Assembly (NCBI RefSeq): GCF_024519465.1
Contig: NZ_JALJRW010000024.1
Span: 1-56,498 of the forward strand
DNA length: 56,498 bases
Source: Stenotrophomonas sp. Ste86
Lineage (GTDB): Bacteria > Pseudomonadota > Gammaproteobacteria > Xanthomonadales > Xanthomonadaceae
Direction: 5' to 3'
Part shown: positions 25,723 to 34,666 of the stretch, one piece after another
How the letters are laid out: every line of letters begins with the position of its first letter
Position numbering within the stretch: the stretch's first letter is position 1
Notes under the pieces: model-generated
Seen by the model: the letters and a program-made list of their open reading frames with translations, nothing else
What the model was told of the DNA's origin: nothing
The model's database searches: none
Translations under genes and position numbers: made by a program

Positions 25723-25979
25723 GTGGGTCTTCGCCTGTTCACGGGGAGCAACGCAGATCGATCAACGGCTCGGGCAACGCAGGCGACCTTGAAACCGGAT
25801 TTGTGTGCGCGGGAAGACCGTGCGCACACCCGTAGAGCCGACCGTTGGTCGGCTTCTCCCAGCGCCCGATGAGACGGACGTAAGCCCCAAGCTCGAGCCA
25901 AACATACATGGCCTTTGTGCTCTGCAGCATGGGTTTTAGTGCACTGCGTCTTGCAAAAAAAAGACGCGCTCCTCTATGG
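25723..25979. other. Intergenic region before the glycoside locus
   Basis: Contains the REP at 25832-25855 and a perfect 7-bp hairpin GCGTCTT / AAGACGC (25946-25967) with an A-rich loop next to the operator at 25980. No coding frame is convincing. Confidence 0.4.
25832..25855. repeat. REP element
   Basis: Canonical plus-oriented REP: head GTAGAGCC, then the GCCGACC-GTT-GGTCGGC palindrome. Same class as those at 6379 and 35770. Confidence 0.85.
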
Positions 25980-25993
25980 TGCAATCGATTGCA
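25980..25993. promoter_or_regulatory. LacI-type operator TGCAATCGATTGCA
   Basis: Perfect 14-bp palindrome with central CG, 49 bp upstream of the first gene of the plus-strand glycoside operon. An identical copy lies at 34667-34680 beside the lacI-type gene and the divergent minus-strand operon. Confidence 0.8.
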
Positions 25994-26042
25994 TTAAACC
26001 GAATCGTCAGCGTGTCATACCGGTTGGGAGGCCGGAAAGTGG

Positions 26043-26939
26043 ATGCCTATCCATTTGATCGGACCAGGCCCAGCCCCGGGGCTCACACGGCGCCATGCGC
26101 TGCGCATGGCGGTGGCCGGGAGCGTTGGCTTGGGGGTTGCGGGCGTTTTGCCTGCATTCGCAGCCGCCGCGCCGCTCAAGGGCAACCTGAAGCACTCCGT
26201 CGCCCGCTGGACGTTCCCGCAGCAATCGATTGCCCAGCTCTGCCAGACGGTGAAGGGCATCGGGTTCGCCGCCATCGATCTGGTGGGGCCGGCGGACTGG
26301 CCCACGCTGAAGGCACATGGCGTGTACAGCGCCATGTGCAACGGCGCGGAGCTGGGCCTGGACAAGGGCTTTGCCGGCAGCCAGTTCCACGATCAGCTGG
26401 TGGCGCGCTACCTGCGGCACATCGACCTGGTGGCCGATGCCGGCTACCGCAACCTCATCTGCTTTTCCGGCAACCGCAACGGCATGGACCCCCAGAAAGG
26501 CATGGCCCATGCCGAGGCAGGGCTCAAACGCATCCTTGGGCATGCCGAAAAACGCGGCGTCGTGCTGGTGATGGAACTGCTGAACTCCAAGGTCGATCAT
26601 CCCGACTACCTGTGCGACCACACCGCATGGGGCGTGGAGCTGTGCCAACGGCTCGGCTCGGATCATTTTGGTCTGTTGTACGACATCTACCACATGCAGA
26701 TCATGGAGGGCGACATCATCGCCACCATTGGCAAGCATCACGCGTGCTTCAAGCACTACCACACCGCAGGCGTGCCTGGCCGGCACGAGATCGGAGATCA
26801 ACAGGAGCTCCACTATCCCGCCATCTGTCGCGCGATCCGCGACACCGGTTTCGATGGCTATCTGGCGCAGGAATTCATGCCTGCGGCGCCGGATCCCGTC
26901 GGCTCGCTGCGCGAGGCGATCCGCCTCTGCGACGTCTGA
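26043..26939 (+). CDS. Tat-exported TIM-barrel protein of the hydroxypyruvate isomerase family
   Basis: 298 aa. The N-terminus carries a twin-arginine signal (TRRHALRMAVAG, cleavage probably after AFAAAA, about residue 40). The barrel keeps the Hyi-type metal and catalytic motifs: VMELLNSKVDHPDYLCD (Glu), YDIYHMQI (Asp), HYHTAGVPGRHEIG (His, Arg) and AQEFMP (Glu). True hydroxypyruvate isomerases are cytoplasmic, so a periplasmic member points to an isomerase or lyase acting on an oxidised sugar. First gene of a four-gene plus-strand operon, 49 bp after a LacI operator; a second palindrome lies inside the gene at 26222. Role within the pathway is inferred. Confidence 0.82.
   Translation: MPIHLIGPGPAPGLTRRHALRMAVAGSVGLGVAGVLPAFAAAAPLKGNLKHSVARWTFPQQSIAQLCQTVKGIGFAAIDLVGPADWPTLKAHGVYSAMCNGAELGLDKGFAGSQFHDQLVARYLRHIDLVADAGYRNLICFSGNRNGMDPQKGMAHAEAGLKRILGHAEKRGVVLVMELLNSKVDHPDYLCDHTAWGVELCQRLGSDHFGLLYDIYHMQIMEGDIIATIGKHHACFKHYHTAGVPGRHEIGDQQELHYPAICRAIRDTGFDGYLAQEFMPAAPDPVGSLREAIRLCDV
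26222..26233. promoter_or_regulatory. Possible intragenic auxiliary operator GCAATCGATTGC
   Basis: The central 12 bp of the operator palindrome, exact, inside the first gene of the operon and 242 bp downstream of the main site. LacI-type systems often use such a downstream site for looping. It could be chance codon use (Gln-Ser-Ile-Ala). Confidence 0.4.
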
Positions 26940-26969
26940 AACGCTATCCACCAAGGTGAAGTAGAACCC

Positions 26970-28655
26970 ATGGCAGACAATCACTACGACGCGATCGTCG
27001 TTGGCTCCGGCATCAGTGGCGGTTGGGCGGCAAAGGAACTGACCGAGAAAGGCCTCAAGGTCCTGATGCTGGAACGCGGACGCAACATCGAGCACGTCAA
27101 GGACTACGTCAACGCGATGAAGGAGCCGTGGGATTTTCCACACCGCAACCGGCCAACCCAGGCGATGAAGGCCGACTACCCGGTGTTGATGCGCGACTAC
27201 GCGCTTGCCGAGAACCTCGAGGGAATGTGGGCCAACGAAAAGGAATCGCCGTACATCGAAACCAAGCGGTTCGACTGGTTCCGCGGTTATCACGTGGGCG
27301 GTCGCTCGCTGATGTGGGGTCGGCAGAGCTATCGTTTCTCCGACCTGGATTTCGAGGCGAACCTCAAGGACGGCATCGCCACCGATTGGCCGATCCGGTA
27401 TGCCGACATCGCACCGTGGTACGACCATGTGGAGAAGTTCGCGGGCATCGCCGGTACCCGGGAGGGGCTGGATGTGCTGCCCGATGGCGAGTTCCTGCCG
27501 CCGATCCCGCTGAACATCGTCGAGAAGGATGTGGCCGCGCGGATCCGGAAAGCCTTTGGCGGAACGCGCCATATGATCCACTCGCGCACTGCCAACATCA
27601 CCCAGCCCATGCCCGAACAGGGCCGGGTAAATTGCCAGTACCGCAACAAGTGCATCCTGGGCTGTCCCTTTGGTGCCTATTTCTCGACCCAGTCGGCGAC
27701 GCTGCCGGCGGCCATGAAGACCGGCAACCTGACGTTGCGGCCGTTTTCGATCGTCAAGGAAGTGCTCTATGACAAGGACCGCAAGCGTGCGCGCGGCGTG
27801 GAAGTCATCGACGCCGAGACCGGCCAGACCTACCAGTACACGGCCAAGGTCATCTTCCTCAATGCGTCGTCCTTCAATTCGACCTGGCTGCTGATGAACT
27901 CGGCGACCGATGTCTGGGACCGTGGGCTGGGCTCCTCGTCCGGCGAACTTGGGCACAACGTGATGGACCATCACTTCGGCGCGGGCGCCTCCGGCCGGGT
28001 CGACGGGTATGAAGACAAGTACTACTTCGGCCGTCGTCCCTGCGGCTTCTACATTCCGCGTTTCCGCAACGTCGCTGCGGACAAGCGCGGCTACCTGCGC
28101 GGGTTCGGTTACCAGGGCGGTGCCAGCCGTAACGGGTGGTCACGCGAGATCGCCGAGCTCAACATCGGTGCCGACCTGAAGGAGGCGCTGACCGTTCCCG
28201 GTGACTGGCGCATCGGCATGACCGGCTTCGGCGAAATGCTGCCGCACCACGACAATACGATCCGCCTGGACGCCGAGCGCAAGGACAAGTGGGGCCTGCC
28301 GATATTGGCGATGGACGTGTCCATGCGCGACAACGAGAAGGCCATGCGCAAGGACATGGCCGCCGATGCTGCCGAGATGCTGGAGGCCGCCGGTGTCAGG
28401 GACGTGGAAATGCACGACAACGACTACGCGCCGGGCAAAGGCATCCACGAAATGGGGACCGCGCGCATGGGGCGTGATCGCAGCAACTCGGTGCTCAACC
28501 AGCACAACCAGGTCTGGGACGCGCCCAATGTCTATGTGACCGACGGTGCCTGCATGACCTCCAGCGCCTGCGTGAATCCTTCGCTGACCTACATGGCGCT
28601 GACGGCGCGGGCCGCCGACCATGCCGTGCGCGAACTGAAAGCGGGGAACCTCTGA
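26970..28655 (+). CDS. GMC-family FAD dehydrogenase, probable glucoside 3-dehydrogenase catalytic subunit
   Basis: 561 aa. FAD-binding GSGISGGWAAKEL at residues 12-24; GMC-type middle motif HVGGRSLMWGRQSYR; Cys-containing NKCILGCPFGAY; C-terminal HEMGTARMG (His493) and SSACVNPSLTYMAL with Asn536, matching the gluconate/glucoside dehydrogenase branch. It has no signal peptide, but the small subunit encoded next (overlap TGATG) has a Tat signal, so the pair probably crosses folded. Electrons would go to the cytochrome c at 30019. With DUF1080 and isomerase genes around it, oxidation of a glycoside at C3, as in lactose oxidation in Caulobacter (LacABC type), is the best guess; gluconate or another polyol is the alternative. 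Confidence 0.82.
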   Translation: MADNHYDAIVVGSGISGGWAAKELTEKGLKVLMLERGRNIEHVKDYVNAMKEPWDFPHRNRPTQAMKADYPVLMRDYALAENLEGMWANEKESPYIETKRFDWFRGYHVGGRSLMWGRQSYRFSDLDFEANLKDGIATDWPIRYADIAPWYDHVEKFAGIAGTREGLDVLPDGEFLPPIPLNIVEKDVAARIRKAFGGTRHMIHSRTANITQPMPEQGRVNCQYRNKCILGCPFGAYFSTQSATLPAAMKTGNLTLRPFSIVKEVLYDKDRKRARGVEVIDAETGQTYQYTAKVIFLNASSFNSTWLLMNSATDVWDRGLGSSSGELGHNVMDHHFGAGASGRVDGYEDKYYFGRRPCGFYIPRFRNVAADKRGYLRGFGYQGGASRNGWSREIAELNIGADLKEALTVPGDWRIGMTGFGEMLPHHDNTIRLDAERKDKWGLPILAMDVSMRDNEKAMRKDMAADAAEMLEAAGVRDVEMHDNDYAPGKGIHEMGTARMGRDRSNSVLNQHNQVWDAPNVYVTDGACMTSSACVNPSLTYMALTARAADHAVRELKAGNL

Positions 28656-29230
28656 TGGATCGCCGCGAACTCCTGAAGATGATCGTCGCCGCCACCGGCG
28701 CGGCCATGGTCGGCCTGCCCGCGCTCGTCCAGGGACAGGCGCCCGCCGCAGGGATGAAGACGCCTTTCTCCGACGCCGATGTGGGCACGTTGGATGAAAT
28801 CGCCGAGACCATCCTGCCGCGCACGGCAACGCCGGGGGCGAAGGACGCCGGTGCCGGTCTGTTCATGGCGCGGTTCGTTGCCGACTGCTACACGCCCCGG
28901 CAGCAGGCGACGTTCCGCGCAGGGCTGACCGATATCGACAAGCGCGCTGGCGGCCGGTTCGCGTCGCTTGCGCCGCAGTCCCGCACCGAGCTCCTGCGCG
29001 CGCTGGATGCAGAGGCCAGGAAACACGCGGGCGACGTGACCGAGACCGGCACCGCCGCGGAAGGAGAAGCGATGCCGCATTACTTCACGATGATCAAGCA
29101 GCTCGCCATCTTCGGCTTCTTCACCTCGAAGGTCGGCGCGACCGAGGTGCTGCGCTACGTCGCAGTACCGGGCCGCTACGACGGCGACCTGCCCTATGTG
29201 CCTGGCACGCCCGCCTGGGGGACCAGCTGA
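28655..29230 (+). CDS. Gluconate 2-dehydrogenase subunit 3-like small subunit (Tat signal)
   Basis: 191 aa. Starts MDRRELLKMIVAATGAAMVG, a twin-arginine signal. The mature part has the family features LDEIAETILPRTATPGAKDAG, MPHYFTMIKQLAIFGFFTSKVGATEVLRY and the final PG-RYDGDLPY-PGTPAWG. It forms the chaperone/export partner of GMC dehydrogenases, carrying the FAD subunit to the periplasm. Its start overlaps the stop of the catalytic subunit gene, and its stop overlaps the start of the DUF1080 gene (TGATG in both), giving tight coupling. Confidence 0.9.
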   Translation: MDRRELLKMIVAATGAAMVGLPALVQGQAPAAGMKTPFSDADVGTLDEIAETILPRTATPGAKDAGAGLFMARFVADCYTPRQQATFRAGLTDIDKRAGGRFASLAPQSRTELLRALDAEARKHAGDVTETGTAAEGEAMPHYFTMIKQLAIFGFFTSKVGATEVLRYVAVPGRYDGDLPYVPGTPAWGTS

Positions 29231-29988
29231 TGAACCGCAACACGTTGATCAGGCTTCTCCACGTTGCAGCTGGCCTGCTGGCCACGGCCTCCGTGTTTGC
29301 ACAGGCCGAGACCGATCCCGCGCGCGATCCAACGAAGACCGAGGTGTGGACGCCCGTGCCTGCAGTCGTGTCCACGCCTCCAGGGAGGGCGCCCTCCGAC
29401 GCGATCGTGCTGTTCGACGGCGCCGGTGTCTCCGCCTGGGAGTCGGAGCAGGGCGGACGCGTACCTTGGCGCGTGGCCGATGGCGCACTCACAGTGGTTC
29501 CGGGCAGCAAGGGCATCCGCACCCGGCAGCGCTTCTGCGACATCCAGCTGCATGTCGAGTGGCGCACGCCCACTGACACGAAAGGATTCGACGGTCAGAA
29601 CCGGGGCAACAGCGGCATCTTCCTGCAGGAACTGTACGAGCTGCAGGTGCTGGACAGCTACAACAACCCGACCTACGCCAACGGCCAGGCCGGCTCGATC
29701 TACAAGCAGGCCATGCCACGGGTGAATGCCTCGCGCGCGCCGGGGCAGTGGCAGGCTTACGACATCGTCTGGAGGGCGCCGCGATTCTCGGCAGGCGGCG
29801 GACTCACCTCACCGGCCCGCATCACCGTGCTGCACAACGGCGTGCTGGTGCAGGACGACACCGTCATCTCGGGCAGGACCGAGTACATCGGCGCACCGTC
29901 GTACGCGCCGCATGGGTGCGCGCCGCTCTACCTGCAGGAACACGATGCGAAGGTCAGCTACCGCAACATCTGGGTACGCGAACTCTGA
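29230..29988 (+). CDS. DUF1080 protein, 3-keto-disaccharide hydrolase family (exported)
   Basis: 252 aa. Signal peptide residues 1-25 (ends ASVFAQA). A concanavalin-like beta-sandwich follows with the family's motifs: IVLFDGAGVSAWES, WRVADGALTVVPG, DIQLHVEWRTP, GNSGIFLQELYELQVLDSY, YDIVWRAPRF and HGCAPLYLQEHDAKVSYRNIWVREL. Members of this family are described as acting on 3-keto-glycosides. Coupled to the dehydrogenase subunits by overlapping stop and start codons, it should cleave the C3-oxidised product in the periplasm. The protein family is clear; its place in this pathway is inferred. Confidence 0.88.
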   Translation: MNRNTLIRLLHVAAGLLATASVFAQAETDPARDPTKTEVWTPVPAVVSTPPGRAPSDAIVLFDGAGVSAWESEQGGRVPWRVADGALTVVPGSKGIRTRQRFCDIQLHVEWRTPTDTKGFDGQNRGNSGIFLQELYELQVLDSYNNPTYANGQAGSIYKQAMPRVNASRAPGQWQAYDIVWRAPRFSAGGGLTSPARITVLHNGVLVQDDTVISGRTEYIGAPSYAPHGCAPLYLQEHDAKVSYRNIWVREL

Positions 29989-29992
29989 CGGC

Positions 29993-30019
29993 GCAGGGCC
30001 GGCGCCAACGCCGGCCTGC
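29993..30019. terminator. Hairpin between convergent operons
   Basis: GCAG-G-GCCGGCG, loop CCAA, CGCCGGC-CTGC in the 30 bp between the DUF1080 stop and the cytochrome stop. It has no T-run but sits where both operons converge. Confidence 0.5.
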
Positions 30020-30315
30020 TACTTCGCCAGGAAACTGGCGATGTCATCGATCTCCTGCTTTGACAAGTGGGAGAAGGGCGGCATCAACCCGCCGCCCTTG
30101 CTGATCTTCTCCTTGATCTGCACAGACGTCATCCGCTTGCCGATGTCGGTGAGCGCGGGGAATGCGCCGGGCATGCCCGCGCGATCCGCGCCGTGGCAGG
30201 CCGTGCAGTGGGCCGCATACAGCGTCGCGCCCGCAGCCGGGTCGTCCTTGGACCACGCCGATGGCGCATGCGTTGCCGCCCAAAGGGCCAGCGTCAGTGT
30301 CAGGGTCGTTTTCAA
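30019..30315 (-). CDS. Periplasmic monohaem cytochrome c
   Basis: 98 aa. Signal peptide residues 1-22 (ends SAWS). One haem site, CTACH at residues 37-41, and an axial Met in GGGLMPPFSHL; the C-terminal helix is EIDDIASFLAK. A typical small class I cytochrome. As the last gene of the minus-strand operon it is the likely electron acceptor of the GMC dehydrogenase, linking sugar oxidation to the respiratory chain. It may equally carry electrons for another periplasmic enzyme. Confidence 0.9.
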   Translation of the reverse strand: MKTTLTLTLALWAATHAPSAWSKDDPAAGATLYAAHCTACHGADRAGMPGAFPALTDIGKRMTSVQIKEKISKGGGLMPPFSHLSKQEIDDIASFLAK

Positions 30316-30333
30316 GCAGGGCTCCTTTGCGGG

Positions 30334-31197
30334 CTAGCGCGGTGCGCGGGCGGGCGGGATGACGGTCAGGTGTTCGCGCAGGTAATCGGCACCGGTCTTG
30401 ATGACCTTGGCAGGATCACGGGGTTGGTCGTGCTCGATGATGTACCACTGCACGCCGGCATCCGCTGCGGCGGGCAGGATCGCGTTCCAGTCGAGCATGC
30501 CCTGACCGACCGCGGCGAAACCGCCTTCGTCTTCGGCCTGGCCTTTGGGCGCATTGTCCTTGGCATGCACTGCGAACAGCCGGCCGCGGAACTTGCCCAG
30601 CATCACCGCCGGGTCGTAGCCGGCGCGCGCCACCCAGGCAAGATCCAGCTCGGTCTGCAGGTCAGGCCCGGCGGCGGCGAACAACAGGTCCAGACCGGTC
30701 CTGCCATTGAAGTCGACCAGCTCGAAGTCGTGATTGTGGTAGGCCAGGCGCATGCCCTCGTCCCGCACCTGTTTGGAGATCCGGCCCAGTTCCTGGCCCA
30801 GTGCGGTCCAGCCCGCGGCGTCTTTCGGCCGATCTTTCGCGTCCAGGTAAGGCACCACCAGGGTGGTGTTGCCGATCGACCGGTTGAAGGCCACCACGCC
30901 GGCCAGGTCCCTGCGCAGCTCGGCCAGGGGCACGTGCGACGAAATCGCCTTGATCGCGTACCGGTCCAGCAGCTGCTTGAGTTCGGCGGCGCTGACGCCC
31001 TGCGTGCCCACCGTTTCCACCGCACCCACGCCCGCGTCATGGACGATCTTCAGCTGCTGGTCCAGCGAGCCGGCGTTGCGCAACGAGTACATCTGCACCG
31101 CGATGGGCGCTCGCGGGGCGACGACGTCGTGCGCGAAGGCGGGCAGGGCAGCGAGCAGCAGGGCGAGAATTGCAGTTCCGCGAACAGAGGTGTTCAT
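30334..31197 (-). CDS. Exported sugar phosphate isomerase/epimerase-fold protein
   Basis: 287 aa. ATG 31197 follows GGGAG and begins a signal peptide (residues 1-22, ends PAFAHD). The TIM barrel has IAVQMYSLRN, the metal/catalytic YHNHDFELV, TELDLAWVARAG, FAVHAKDN and WYIIEHDQP, the pattern of xylose-isomerase-like epimerases. Its export puts it beside the DUF1080 protein and dehydrogenase. A role in converting or cleaving 3-keto sugars is inferred; no phosphorylated sugar is expected in the periplasm, so the family name is misleading here. Confidence 0.82.
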   Translation of the reverse strand: MNTSVRGTAILALLLAALPAFAHDVVAPRAPIAVQMYSLRNAGSLDQQLKIVHDAGVGAVETVGTQGVSAAELKQLLDRYAIKAISSHVPLAELRRDLAGVVAFNRSIGNTTLVVPYLDAKDRPKDAAGWTALGQELGRISKQVRDEGMRLAYHNHDFELVDFNGRTGLDLLFAAAGPDLQTELDLAWVARAGYDPAVMLGKFRGRLFAVHAKDNAPKGQAEDEGGFAAVGQGMLDWNAILPAAADAGVQWYIIEHDQPRDPAKVIKTGADYLREHLTVIPPARAPR

Positions 31198-31216
31198 CAA
31201 GAGGGTCTCCCGGGAT

Positions 31217-32341
31217 TCAGCCGATGGTGGTCCAGGCGCGTGTCCTGGCCGATGCAATGACGCGGTCGACGATCAGCGCCGAGCGCACGCCGTCTTCGAA
31301 GGTGGGCAGGCCCTGCGGGTGCTCACCTTCGATGGCGCGATAGGTGTCGGCGACAAACGCCTCGAAACACTGGGCGTAGCCCTGCGCATGCCCGGCGGGC
31401 AACACCGACAGCCGGCGTTGCTCGGCACTGCCGGCGCCCGGTCCACGGACGAAGACTTCCTCGCGCTGGTCGGGCAGGCCGATCCACAGCCGCTCGGCGT
31501 CTTCCTGGTTGAATGCCACGCTGGCCCTGGCACCGTCGATCTCGAACCAGAGGCGATTACGGCGCCCGGCCGATACCTGGCTGACCGTCAACGACGCCAA
31601 TGCGCCGGCGCCAGTGCGGAACATCGCCGCCGCCACGTCCTCGCTCGCAACCGCCTGCATCGCGCCACCGGCCGCCGCTGTGGTGAAGCTCTGCCCGGTG
31701 TCGGTGCTGCGCTCGGCGATCACGGTGGCGAAGGCCGCGCTGACGTCGACGAAACGCTCGCCGCTGACCCATTCCACCAGGTCGCACCAATGCGAGCCGA
31801 TGTCGGCGAACACGCGCGACGCGCCGCCCAGCGCCGGGTCCACGCGCCAGTTGTTGCTGGCCGGGTCCAGCAGCCAGTCCTGCAGGTAGCTGCCATGGAT
31901 GAGGTGCAGCGGTCCCAGTTCGCCCTGCGCGATGCGTGCGCGCGCTTCGCGGATCACCGGGTGGTAGCGGTAGACGAAGGGCACCGTGGCGACCAGCCCG
32001 TTCGAGGCGGCCAGTGCAGCCAGGGCCTGGGCGTCTTCCAGCGTCGTCGCCAGCGGCTTTTCGCAGACCACGTGCTTGCCGGCTTCCAGTGCCGCCTGCG
32101 CCATGGCGCGGTGCAGATGGTTGGGCGTGCAGACGTGCACCACCTGCACCTGTGGATCGGCGACCACCTCTTCGATGTCACGATAGGCATGCGCAACACC
32201 CCACGCCTGCGCCACGTCGCGTGCGCGTTGCGGTGACGAGGCGGCCACGCCACAGATCTCCGCACCGGCGAGCAGCGCCGCGCGGCGATGTACGGCGCCG
32301 ATCATGCCGGTACCGACGATGGCAATTCCAAGCTTGGGCAT
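31217..32341 (-). CDS. Gfo/Idh/MocA-family oxidoreductase
   Basis: 374 aa, cytoplasmic. Rossmann motif IAIVGTGMIGAVH at the N-terminus, VHVCTPNHLHRAM, catalytic Lys in VCEKPLATT, and DIGSHWCDLVEW in the C-terminal sheet domain. NAD(P)-dependent sugar dehydrogenase/reductase family. In this locus it would reduce an imported 3-keto sugar back to the parent sugar or carry out a further redox step. Lies 12 bp upstream of nothing but its own operon partners: the MFS gene ends 12 bp before it and the epimerase starts 19 bp after it. Confidence 0.87.
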   Translation of the reverse strand: MPKLGIAIVGTGMIGAVHRRAALLAGAEICGVAASSPQRARDVAQAWGVAHAYRDIEEVVADPQVQVVHVCTPNHLHRAMAQAALEAGKHVVCEKPLATTLEDAQALAALAASNGLVATVPFVYRYHPVIREARARIAQGELGPLHLIHGSYLQDWLLDPASNNWRVDPALGGASRVFADIGSHWCDLVEWVSGERFVDVSAAFATVIAERSTDTGQSFTTAAAGGAMQAVASEDVAAAMFRTGAGALASLTVSQVSAGRRNRLWFEIDGARASVAFNQEDAERLWIGLPDQREEVFVRGPGAGSAEQRRLSVLPAGHAQGYAQCFEAFVADTYRAIEGEHPQGLPTFEDGVRSALIVDRVIASARTRAWTTIG

Positions 32342-32353
32342 CGGGTGCGGTCC

Positions 32354-33571
32354 TCAGGGGGTGGAAGCGGCGACCGCGACCACCGGCCGGTCGCGGAAGA
32401 GCAGCAGGAAGGCGACCAACACGACCAGCGCGACACCTGCCGGGAACAGCCAGATCTTTTGCCAGTCCGGGCCCGCCGCCGTGGTGTAGTGCTCCACCAC
32501 CGCGCCGGACAGGAACGTGCCGATCAGCATGCCAACGCCGTAAGTGGCCAGGGTGATGAAGCCCTGCGCGCTGCTGCGCGCGGCAGGGCCGGCATGCGCA
32601 TCGGTGTAGATCTGCCCGGTGACGAAAAAGAAGTCGTAGCAGATGCCATGCAGCACGATGCCGATCACCAGCAGGGAGAAGCCGCCGCCCGCATCGCCAA
32701 AGGCGAACAGGACGTAGCGCACCACCCACGCGGCCATGCCCACCGCCAGCATGGTCTTGACCCCCAGCCGCACGAACAGGAACGGCATGGCCAGCATCAG
32801 CAGGACCTCGGACACCTGGCCCAGCGATTGCAGGCCGGCGGCGCTGCGTACGCCCAGATCGTTGAGATACGGATTGGTGAAGTTGTAGTAGAACGCCAGC
32901 GGGACGCAGATGGCGATGGAGGACAGGAAGAAGATCAGGTAGGCGCGCGACTTCAGCAGCCGCAGCGAATCCAGGCCCAGGATCTGCCCGAGACCGGCAT
33001 CGCGCTGTTGCGCCAGCGGCGGCGTGTGCGGCAGGGTGAAGGCATACAGGCCCAGGGCCAGCGACGCCATCGCGGCCATCTGGAACGTCAGCTCCAGCCG
33101 GTGTGCCTGTTCCCAGCCCAGCCAGCCGATCAGCACGCCCGCCACGATCCAGCCGACGCTGCCGGCCACCCGCACCAGCGGGAACTGTTTCTCAGGCGAT
33201 TGCATGTGCCGCATCGCCACGCTGTTGGCCAATGCCAGCGTCGGCATGAAAAGCAGCATGTAGCCCATGACGCAGGCGAAGAACATGCGGAAGTCGGTTG
33301 CCGTGGACGCCAGCCACATCAGCACCGCGCCGGCCAGGTGCAGCACCGCGAGAATGCGCTGCGCCGCGAAGTAGCGGTCGGCAATCAGCCCGACCAGGAA
33401 CGGCGCGACGATGGCGCCGATGGACTGGCTGAGGAAGGCCGTCGCCACCTGGCTCGCACTGGCCTGCAACGGCCCCTGCACCAGGTACGTACCCAGGGTC
33501 ACGAACCACGCGCCCCAGATGAAGAACTGCAGAAACATCATCGCGCCCAAGCGCGACATCGTTTGCCTCAT
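32354..33571 (-). CDS. MFS importer, nucleoside:H+ symporter (NUP)-like
   Basis: 405 aa, twelve probable membrane helices. The start (MFLQFFIWGAWFVTLGTYL) and the late motif HGICYDFFFVTGQIYTD are hallmarks of the nucleoside permease branch (NupG/XapB). Members also occur in sugar loci, and here it would carry the cleaved, oxidised sugar into the cytoplasm. ATG 33571 has a GGGAGGG site about 9 nt upstream, similar to that of the TonB receptor at 4131. Middle of a five-gene minus-strand operon. Confidence 0.85.
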   Translation of the reverse strand: MRQTMSRLGAMMFLQFFIWGAWFVTLGTYLVQGPLQASASQVATAFLSQSIGAIVAPFLVGLIADRYFAAQRILAVLHLAGAVLMWLASTATDFRMFFACVMGYMLLFMPTLALANSVAMRHMQSPEKQFPLVRVAGSVGWIVAGVLIGWLGWEQAHRLELTFQMAAMASLALGLYAFTLPHTPPLAQQRDAGLGQILGLDSLRLLKSRAYLIFFLSSIAICVPLAFYYNFTNPYLNDLGVRSAAGLQSLGQVSEVLLMLAMPFLFVRLGVKTMLAVGMAAWVVRYVLFAFGDAGGGFSLLVIGIVLHGICYDFFFVTGQIYTDAHAGPAARSSAQGFITLATYGVGMLIGTFLSGAVVEHYTTAAGPDWQKIWLFPAGVALVVLVAFLLLFRDRPVVAVAASTP

Positions 33572-33597
33572 GGCTTGCCCTCCCAGGCAGTGATGGC

Positions 33598-34650
33598 TCA
33601 GATCCCCAGCATGCGGCGCAGTGATCCAGGATCGGTGCCGCTGTCGGCAAAGTCGTCGAAGGCGCGCTCGGTCACGTGGATGATGTGGTCGCGGATGAAG
33701 GCGGCGCCCTCGCGCGCGCCGTCTTCCGGGTGCTTCAGGCAGCACTCCCACTCCAGCACCGCCCAGCCGGAGAAATCGTATTGGGCGAATTTGGAGAAGA
33801 TCGCCTTGAAGTCGATCTGGCCATCTCCGAGTGAGCGGAACCGCCCCGGACGATCGATCCAGTCCTGGTAACCGCCATACACGCCACTGCGCGCACTGGC
33901 GCGATACTCCGCATCCTTCACGTGGAAGATGCCGATGCGCGCGTGGTAGCGGTCGATGAAGCCGAGGTAGTCCATCTGCTGCAGCAGCAGGTGGCTGGGG
34001 TCGTACAGGATCTTTGCGCGGGGGTGATGGTCCACCACGTCGAGGAAGCGCTCGAAGGTCGCGCCGTCGTGCAGGTCCTCGCCCGGATGGATCTCGAAGC
34101 ACAGGTCCACGCCGCAGGCGTCGAACGCATCCAGGATGGGACGCCAGCGGCGGCCGAGTTCGGCGAAGGCTTCGTCCACCAGCCCCTGCGGGCGTTGCGG
34201 CCAGGGATAGAAGTAGGGCCAGGCCAGCGCGCCGGAGAAGGTGGCGTGCGCCGCCAGCCCAAGACGCTCGCTGGCCTTGGCCGCGAGCATCAACTGCTCC
34301 ACCGCCCAGGCCTGGCGGGCAGCCAGATCGCCACGCTTGTCCGGCGGCGCAAACCCATCGAACAGGCTGTCGTAAGCGGGATGGACCGCGACCAGCTGCC
34401 CTTGCAGGTGGGTGGACAGCTCGGTGATCTGCAGGCCATGCCCGGCCAGCATGCCGGCGATGTCGTCGCAGTAGGCCTGGCTGCGCGCCGCGTCGGCCAG
34501 ATCGAACAGGTGGGGCGCGCTGGTGGGTACTTGTACGCCAGAATAGCCCAGCCCCGCGGCCCAGCCGGCCAGCGTGTCCAGCCGATCAAAAGGAGGTGTG
34601 TCGCCGATGAACTGCGCCAGGAACAGCGCTGGACCCTTGAGCGTTTTCAA
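33598..34650 (-). CDS. Cytoplasmic sugar isomerase/epimerase-fold protein, TTG start
   Basis: 350 aa. No ATG is suitably placed; TTG 34650 (MKTLKGPALFLAQF) follows GAGGG and is the best start. Another TTG at 34671 lies inside the operator. The TIM barrel shows FEIHPGEDLHDG (Glu), ILYDPSHLLLQQMDY (Asp/His), IGIFHVKDAEY (His) and AVLEWECCLKHP (Glu), a full metal-binding set of the xylose-isomerase-like family. First gene of the minus operon, 17 bp after the LacI operator, so it should be tightly repressed. Substrate probably a 3-keto or related sugar (inference). Confidence 0.85.
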   Translation of the reverse strand: MKTLKGPALFLAQFIGDTPPFDRLDTLAGWAAGLGYSGVQVPTSAPHLFDLADAARSQAYCDDIAGMLAGHGLQITELSTHLQGQLVAVHPAYDSLFDGFAPPDKRGDLAARQAWAVEQLMLAAKASERLGLAAHATFSGALAWPYFYPWPQRPQGLVDEAFAELGRRWRPILDAFDACGVDLCFEIHPGEDLHDGATFERFLDVVDHHPRAKILYDPSHLLLQQMDYLGFIDRYHARIGIFHVKDAEYRASARSGVYGGYQDWIDRPGRFRSLGDGQIDFKAIFSKFAQYDFSGWAVLEWECCLKHPEDGAREGAAFIRDHIIHVTERAFDDFADSGTDPGSLRRMLGI

Positions 34651-34666
34651 GAGGATTCGCCCTCGA

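Noticed and set aside
25435..25872. Open frame of 145 codons before the glycoside locus
   Set aside because: It reads through a strong terminator and a REP and has no ATG or clear ribosome-binding site. Kept only as an uncertain region.
26043..26939. Ordinary cytoplasmic hydroxypyruvate isomerase of glyoxylate metabolism
   Set aside because: The twin-arginine signal and the surrounding genes argue for a periplasmic sugar enzyme.
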